From positions 620,001 to 684,000 of the forward strand of contig NZ_JAMXOE010000002.1 in assembly GCF_024055575.1 (NCBI RefSeq): a stretch of DNA of 64,000 bases, written 5' to 3'. Made by a program: the position numbers and the translations under genes. Under the pieces are notes generated by a model that was given only the letters and a program-made list of their open reading frames with translations, was not told where the DNA came from and ran no database searches. This stretch comes from Mucilaginibacter flavidus. GTDB lineage: Bacteria > Bacteroidota > Bacteroidia > Sphingobacteriales > Sphingobacteriaceae. Position 1 is the stretch's first letter; every line of letters begins with the position of its first letter. Below are positions 60,185 through 64,000 of the stretch, one piece after another.

Positions 60185-61072
60185 ATGGAGATAAGACACC
60201 TACGGTTAATAAAAACAATTGCCGATGAAAAGGGGATAACTAAATCGCTTGATAAGTTATTCCTGACCCAGTCGGCAGTGAGCCACCAATTGAAAGACAT
60301 TGAAGAGCGGCTTGGCGTAAAAATATTTTACAGGACCAAAAGCCAATGGGCGCTTACCAAAGAGGGCAAAATATTATACCAAACCGCCAATACTGTGTTA
60401 ACCGAAATTAACAAGGCAAATGAACAGATAAACGAACTGCGCCTGGGGCACGCGGGCATCATCCGCATCAGTACAGAATGCTACACAAACTATCACTGGC
60501 TGCCCGCTTTCATGGTGAAAATGAAAGTGCTTTATCCTAATATCGAAGTTAAAATAGTGATGGAAGCTACACATAAACCGCTCCAGAAACTACTGAACAG
60601 TGAATTGGACATTGGTATTACCTCGGACCCAATGGCCGACAAAAGTATCAGGTATATCGAACTGTTTAAAGACGAGGTAATGGCGGTGGTGCCCACCGGG
60701 CACCCGTTAGCAGGCAGGAAATATCTTACAGCCGAAGATTTTGCAAACCAGCCGCTTATTATTCATTCGTATCCTTTGGAGACGGTAACCGTTCACAAGC
60801 ATTTTTTGAAGGAAAGCAAAATCCAGCCACAGGAGATAATTGCAATTCCGTTGACTGAAGTTGCCCTGGAGATGGTGAAAGCTGGCATGGGGATAATGAC
60901 TATGCCGAAATGGGCCCTAAAGCCGTTCGCCTCATCGTCTTTACTGAAACTGGTGCCCATTGGGCCCAAAGGATTAATACGGACGCATTATGTGGCGATA
61001 AGGCACGAGGATTCCGCCAAAAAACACTTAAAAGATTTTATTGAGAATTTAAAGGAGGAGTTACTAAAATAG
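60185..61072 (+). CDS. LysR-family transcriptional regulator
   Basis: 295 residues. The HTH is MEIRHLRLIKTIADEKGITK then LFLTQSAVSHQLKDIEERLG, with the linker helix TANTVLTEINKANEQINELR. The effector domain contains IRISTECYTNYHWLPAFM, a start like that of MetR-type regulators, and PLIIHSYPLETVTVHKHFL. Target unknown; the adjacent GNAT and rhodanese genes are candidates. The GNAT start follows its stop by one base. Confidence 0.93.
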   Translation: MEIRHLRLIKTIADEKGITKSLDKLFLTQSAVSHQLKDIEERLGVKIFYRTKSQWALTKEGKILYQTANTVLTEINKANEQINELRLGHAGIIRISTECYTNYHWLPAFMVKMKVLYPNIEVKIVMEATHKPLQKLLNSELDIGITSDPMADKSIRYIELFKDEVMAVVPTGHPLAGRKYLTAEDFANQPLIIHSYPLETVTVHKHFLKESKIQPQEIIAIPLTEVALEMVKAGMGIMTMPKWALKPFASSSLLKLVPIGPKGLIRTHYVAIRHEDSAKKHLKDFIENLKEELLK

Positions 61073-61073
61073 G

Positions 61074-61523
61074 ATGGAATATATAATAAGACCGCTGATG
61101 TCTGCGGATATGCCCACGTTACTGGTACTAATGGCAGAACACGCCGCCTACGAAAAAGCAATCTTCCACCCGGATGGGAAAGCGGAGCGGCTGCTTAAGG
61201 CCATTTTTGAAACACCCGTACGGCTTTACTGCGAAGTTGCCGAACGGCAGGGTGAGTTAATAGGTTTTGTTTCCTATACCTATGATTTTTCGACCTGGGA
61301 TGCTGGTGAGTTTATGCACATGGACTGCCTTTTTTTGCGCGAAGAAGCAAGGGGACGGGGTTTAGGGAGGACGATATTAACAAAACTACAACAAATTGCC
61401 CGGGAAAAAGGCTGCATAAATATACAATGGCAAACACCCGACTTTAATGAGCCGGCTATCCGCTTTTATAAGAAAAATGGTGCCGGCGATTTAGCGAAGG
61501 TGAGATTTACTTATAATTTGTAG
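61074..61523 (+). CDS. GNAT N-acetyltransferase
   Basis: 149 residues. Acetyl-CoA site: MHMDCLFLREEARGRGLGRTIL, with the R-G-R-G-L-G loop; motif B: NIQWQTPDFNEPAIRFYKKN. It resembles diamine or thialysine acetyltransferases (SAT-like) in FVSYTYDFSTWDAGEFMHMD, but I leave the substrate open. Co-transcribed with LysR. Confidence 0.92.
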   Translation: MEYIIRPLMSADMPTLLVLMAEHAAYEKAIFHPDGKAERLLKAIFETPVRLYCEVAERQGELIGFVSYTYDFSTWDAGEFMHMDCLFLREEARGRGLGRTILTKLQQIAREKGCINIQWQTPDFNEPAIRFYKKNGAGDLAKVRFTYNL

Positions 61524-61544
61524 ATACTCGCGCCGATAGGGTGC

Positions 61545-62030
61545 TTATCTTACAATCAATATTGTTTCCCCCGCGCTCACTGTATCGCCTTCCTTTAGGA
61601 CCTCCTTTACAACCACTCCGTTGCGATCTGCCCTGAGATAATAGCATTGGTCGGTCGCTATGGCCTTTTCATAATTTAGCTCTGTACTGCCGGGATGTGA
61701 GTTCTGTTTATTATGGGTGTTGGGCGTTACCCAGGCCTCCCGGGCTTTATTCCTGTAAAACGCGGCGCTTATTGTAGGTGCATTAACATCTTCATATTTT
61801 AAACTGGCCAGCAGGGCGCCTTTTTTAAACCTGCTGCCTTTGTGTACATATATGCGAGCTAAAACACCATTGCAATTTAAATGTAGTTTGGTTATTTCAG
61901 GTGGCATAAACAATATTCCGGCAGGTTGATTCCCCGTTGAACTTGTCTGCAGGGCAAATAATAGGAGCAGTATGGTAATTCTCATCTTCTTTAATAATCG
62001 AATCAAAAGTACCAGCTTGCGCAGTGCCAT
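61545..62030 (-). CDS. truncated HlyD/RND adaptor-like protein
   Basis: 161 residues. After a signal-like start (ATG at 61985, MRITILLLLFALQTSS, is the better start) come two half-motifs of a biotinyl-lipoyl domain, LNCNGVLARIYVHKGSRFKKGALLASLK and NGVVVKEVLKEGDTVSAGETILIV. A normal periplasmic adaptor has a helical hairpin and beta barrel; here only the lipoyl part is present. No pump gene lies nearby. Confidence 0.7.
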   Translation of the reverse strand: MALRKLVLLIRLLKKMRITILLLLFALQTSSTGNQPAGILFMPPEITKLHLNCNGVLARIYVHKGSRFKKGALLASLKYEDVNAPTISAAFYRNKAREAWVTPNTHNKQNSHPGSTELNYEKAIATDQCYYLRADRNGVVVKEVLKEGDTVSAGETILIVR

Positions 62031-62225
62031 TGAACCCGATTCTTGCGCAGTTTTCTCTTCGAACGGGGTTCGGGTACCATAAAATAATAAATTCTATCGT
62101 AAAGAAAAAGCCTGCTTCGTTAAAAATGCGGCTACCTAAGACGCTGGGCGCTAGCACTCCAGTTCGTTGTGTTGATTTGATTTTCGCGGAACGATATATT
62201 TTGCGTATTTTATAATTAGTTATTT

Positions 62226-62280
62226 AATATTTTAATTACAGTTAAATATTAATATTTTAATTACAGTTAAATATTAATAT
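62226..62280. repeat. tandem repeat of 25 bp, two copies and a part
   Basis: Unit AATATTTTAATTACAGTTAA plus ATATT, twice without change, then AATAT. The ends of each unit (AATATTT and AAATATT) are inverted repeats. It sits directly upstream of the -7 box at 62286, where a regulator could bind. Confidence 0.85.
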
Positions 62281-62285
62281 AAGGA

Positions 62286-62293
62286 TACATTTG
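62286..62293 (+). promoter_or_regulatory. -7 element (TACATTTG) for the zinc-ribbon gene
   Basis: TAnnTTTG placed 37 bp before the ATG at 62331, just after the 25-bp tandem repeats. No TTG is found at -33; the repeats lie there. Confidence 0.5.
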
Positions 62294-62330
62294 CGGCAAC
62301 ATCCCTCTCGGATACAATTAAACTAACAAC

Positions 62331-62507
62331 ATGAAAAAAGCGTCTTACTCTTTTAATCCCCCTATGTCGCTTTGTCGCTGCGGTACGCCCAGTTCAGAAT
62401 TTCAACGAATACCGCGTAATTTTTTGATGAAGGTCTTTTTATTCTGGCTCGAGCTCAGGAGATACAGATGCCTTAAATGTCAACGCCACCATTGGGTTAT
62501 CAGGTGA
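62331..62507 (+). CDS. small zinc-ribbon-like protein
   Basis: 58 residues: MKKASYSFNPPMSLCRCGTP, a hydrophobic helix-like middle (FLMKVFLFWL) and RRYRCLKCQRHHWVI. Four Cys in C-x-C and C-x2-C pairs could hold zinc. Similar small proteins (CxCG...RYxCxxCxR) occur in Sphingobacteriaceae. Own promoter and the short leader support a real gene. Function unknown; possibly nucleic-acid binding. Confidence 0.7.
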   Translation: MKKASYSFNPPMSLCRCGTPSSEFQRIPRNFLMKVFLFWLELRRYRCLKCQRHHWVIR

Positions 62508-62765
62508 ATGGTAAAGCGAGTTGCCTTGAGTCAGCGATAGCGTTAACTTATTGTAAAATAGGCAAATAAATATTTTTTCATTTGCCTGTTTGAAAATATT
62601 TCCTATATTTATTTTAGTTAACACTATAATCAAAAACTTCTTAATCCAAATTTTGGCAGCAGTAAGTCGATTGTTTTAGAGTTGCCGCTATCGTTATTTG
62701 TGTAATATTTCACGCAGTACTATTCGCGGTTTTTGTCCGACATTTCATCGTTACACATAAGCGCC

Positions 62766-63260
62766 ATGAAACCAAACAACAGCATAACACAGAAAATACT
62801 TGTCAACTTTTACATGCTCGCTTCATTGGTACTTTCCGGTTGTTCTACCGGGCCGAAATACATAGCCGCGCCTCCGCCAAAGCCCGGTAGTGCCCTGGTT
62901 TATGTTTACAGGAAATACAGTAATATCGGCGCTGCCGAATACGGCCGCGTTTTCGTCAACAGTAACTTTCTTACAATATTACGGGGCGGGGGCTATGCGC
63001 CATACGAAGCAGCACAAGGCAAAGTTGTTTTTTACATAATTCACAGAACTGACCAATATGTAAATACCCGCTTCGATTCATTAACAAATGTACAAAAAAC
63101 GCAGTACGAAAAGCTACGGATGGAGGTGGAACCCGGAAAGACTTACTACGTAAGATTATCTGTATCATCTTCCGGGTTCGGGATGATCCCGGTGGATACT
63201 GCCACCGGGGCAAAGGAAATTAAGGGGCTTCGCCTTGGTAAAGTTAGAGGCGATAAATAA
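62766..63260 (+). CDS. DUF2846-like lipoprotein
   Basis: 164 residues from ATG at 62766 (MKPNNSITQKILVNFYMLAS), chosen because the lipobox VLSGC follows; an earlier in-frame start at 62733 adds 11 residues. ALVYVYRKYSNIGAAEYGRV then VFVNSNFLTILRGGGYAPYE and VEPGKTYYVRLSV fit DUF2846. Outer-membrane or periplasmic lipoprotein of unknown role. Confidence 0.85.
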   Translation: MKPNNSITQKILVNFYMLASLVLSGCSTGPKYIAAPPPKPGSALVYVYRKYSNIGAAEYGRVFVNSNFLTILRGGGYAPYEAAQGKVVFYIIHRTDQYVNTRFDSLTNVQKTQYEKLRMEVEPGKTYYVRLSVSSSGFGMIPVDTATGAKEIKGLRLGKVRGDK

Positions 63261-63500
63261 TTTTCAAATAAGAGGGACAGAACTGACAATGTAAGTTTAA
63301 GCGACGGGCGTTTAAACCCAGGAAAATCGCCTTTAAAGCAACAAACCATCCAATCAACCAATACCTTTAAAAAAAATTCAAATTGCTGTAAAAGCTGCTT
63401 CGTTAACAACGCGGGTTCGCTAAACAAACAGCGGGACATTTCCGGAGTCGATTCCATAGCCCTCCTGCCCGGATAAAGTTACTTAAAATCAACTCCACAT
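63261..63500. other. spacer without recognisable gene
   Basis: Reading frames on both strands lack family features. I see no hairpin with a T-run. Confidence 0.4.
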
Positions 63501-63519
63501 AATTTTTTTGAAAAAAAAA

Positions 63520-63550
63520 TTGCGCAAACGTTTGGTTTATTATATATTTG
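63520..63550 (+). promoter_or_regulatory. Bacteroidota-type promoter for the DoxX-like gene
   Basis: TTG at 63520-63522, 20 bp spacer, TATATTTG at 63543-63550; start codon 37 bp on. The best full TTG-N20-TAnnTTTG match noticed in the window. Confidence 0.65.
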
Positions 63551-63587
63551 CAACCAATCGGTTTACTGTTTAAAAAAATTGTCAATT

Positions 63588-63968
63588 ATGAAAAGTAAAA
63601 TTCTATTTGTTTTATGCTTGTTAACCGGCTTGTTGTTTATCAATTCGGGGTTCGACAAATTTTTTCACTACATGCCTGTGCCAAAGGAAATGCCTAAAAA
63701 AGCAGTTAAAGCAGGAATGGCATTTATGACAATTGGCTGGATACTGCCATTAACAGGTTTTGCTGAAATTATTGGCGGTTTATTGCTGATCTTTAAAAAG
63801 ACAAGGGGACTTGGGGCTATTGTAATATTGCCTGTATTAACGGGCATTGTGCTTGCTAATATCAGTATGGCGACTTTTGCCTTACCAATTGCAGCCGTAA
63901 TAATTGCTATTATTGCTTGGGTGATAGTTGAAAACTGGCGCAAGTACCTGCCGATGATCAGCGAATAA
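63588..63968 (+). CDS. DoxX-like membrane protein
   Basis: 126 residues from ATG at 63588 (MKSKILFVLCLLTGLLFINS). Four membrane segments, with GFDKFFHYMPVP after the first, GWILPLTGFAEIIGGLLLIF, GAIVILPVLTGIVLANI and IAIIAWVIVENWRKYL, the DoxX-like order. DoxX relatives act in thiosulphate or quinone metabolism or have no known role. Strong promoter upstream. Confidence 0.85.
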   Translation: MKSKILFVLCLLTGLLFINSGFDKFFHYMPVPKEMPKKAVKAGMAFMTIGWILPLTGFAEIIGGLLLIFKKTRGLGAIVILPVLTGIVLANISMATFALPIAAVIIAIIAWVIVENWRKYLPMISE

Positions 63969-64000
63969 CCAAAATTATTTAACAATCAAATTAACAGCCA

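Noticed and set aside
62439..62633. 64-codon ORF on the minus strand across the zinc-ribbon gene.
   Set aside because: It overlaps the zinc-ribbon frame, which has a promoter and Cys pairs; the minus frame shows no features.
63146..63457. 103-codon ORF on the minus strand.
   Set aside because: It overlaps the well-supported DUF2846-like lipoprotein gene and has no recognisable domain.

Overview
The window reads as Bacteroidota DNA, most likely a Sphingobacteriaceae member close to Mucilaginibacter. This rests on protein families and style: a LytTR/LytS-type two-component pair, a WG-repeat protein, TlpA-like thioredoxins, a PAS protein with a bare HisKA end, promoters of the TAnnTTTG type, and GC-rich REP-like hairpins between genes. 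It is chromosomal. I see no rRNA, CRISPR array, transposase or integrase.

1-18 kb is a stress and low-energy island: a PAS histidine kinase (cut by the window edge), a triple-BON protein, three double universal stress proteins, an alcohol dehydrogenase, an L,D-transpeptidase, two P-type ATPases, an alpha-glucan phosphorylase, phosphoketolase and acetate kinase. Together the enzymes could turn stored glucan into acetyl phosphate and ATP. Five CRP/FNR-like palindromes (RTGA-N6-TCAY) lie upstream of its main transcription units, suggesting one regulon.

18-21.7 kb holds a divergent WYL regulator and an RtcB RNA ligase in a dense field of REP-like hairpins; repeat DNA has become part of both coding sequences. 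21.7-31.3 kb is an AT-rich accessory island: two unknown proteins, a PD-(D/E)xK nuclease, an Apea-type HEPN protein, a DUF262-AlbA_2 protein, a polyvalent-type kinase-like protein and a TacA/TacT-like toxin-antitoxin pair. Several dispersed repeat families and a duplicated, truncated gene end separate them.

32.5-32.93 kb carries a tight array of four tRNA genes (Pro-UGG, Ile-UAU, Phe-GAA-like, Cys-GCA) plus half of a Gln-UUG tRNA, with several non-standard features. It abuts a three-gene molybdenum hydroxylase operon (2Fe-2S subunit, dihaem cytochrome c, Tat-exported Mo subunit).

36-64 kb is ordinary chromosome: cupin, NIPSNAP, GNAT, AI-2E transporter, DUF families, a TlpA-like protein, a LytS/LytR pair, a class V aminotransferase, a PAS/GAF sensor, TonB-C and WG-repeat proteins, rhodanese, LysR-GNAT, a small zinc-ribbon protein and a DoxX-like protein. 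It also holds several broken genes: a MoaF-like gene with an in-frame TAG, a histidine decarboxylase with an in-frame TAA, a decayed cysteine-rich small protein, a DUF1772 remnant and a fragment of the kinase-like gene at 28 kb.
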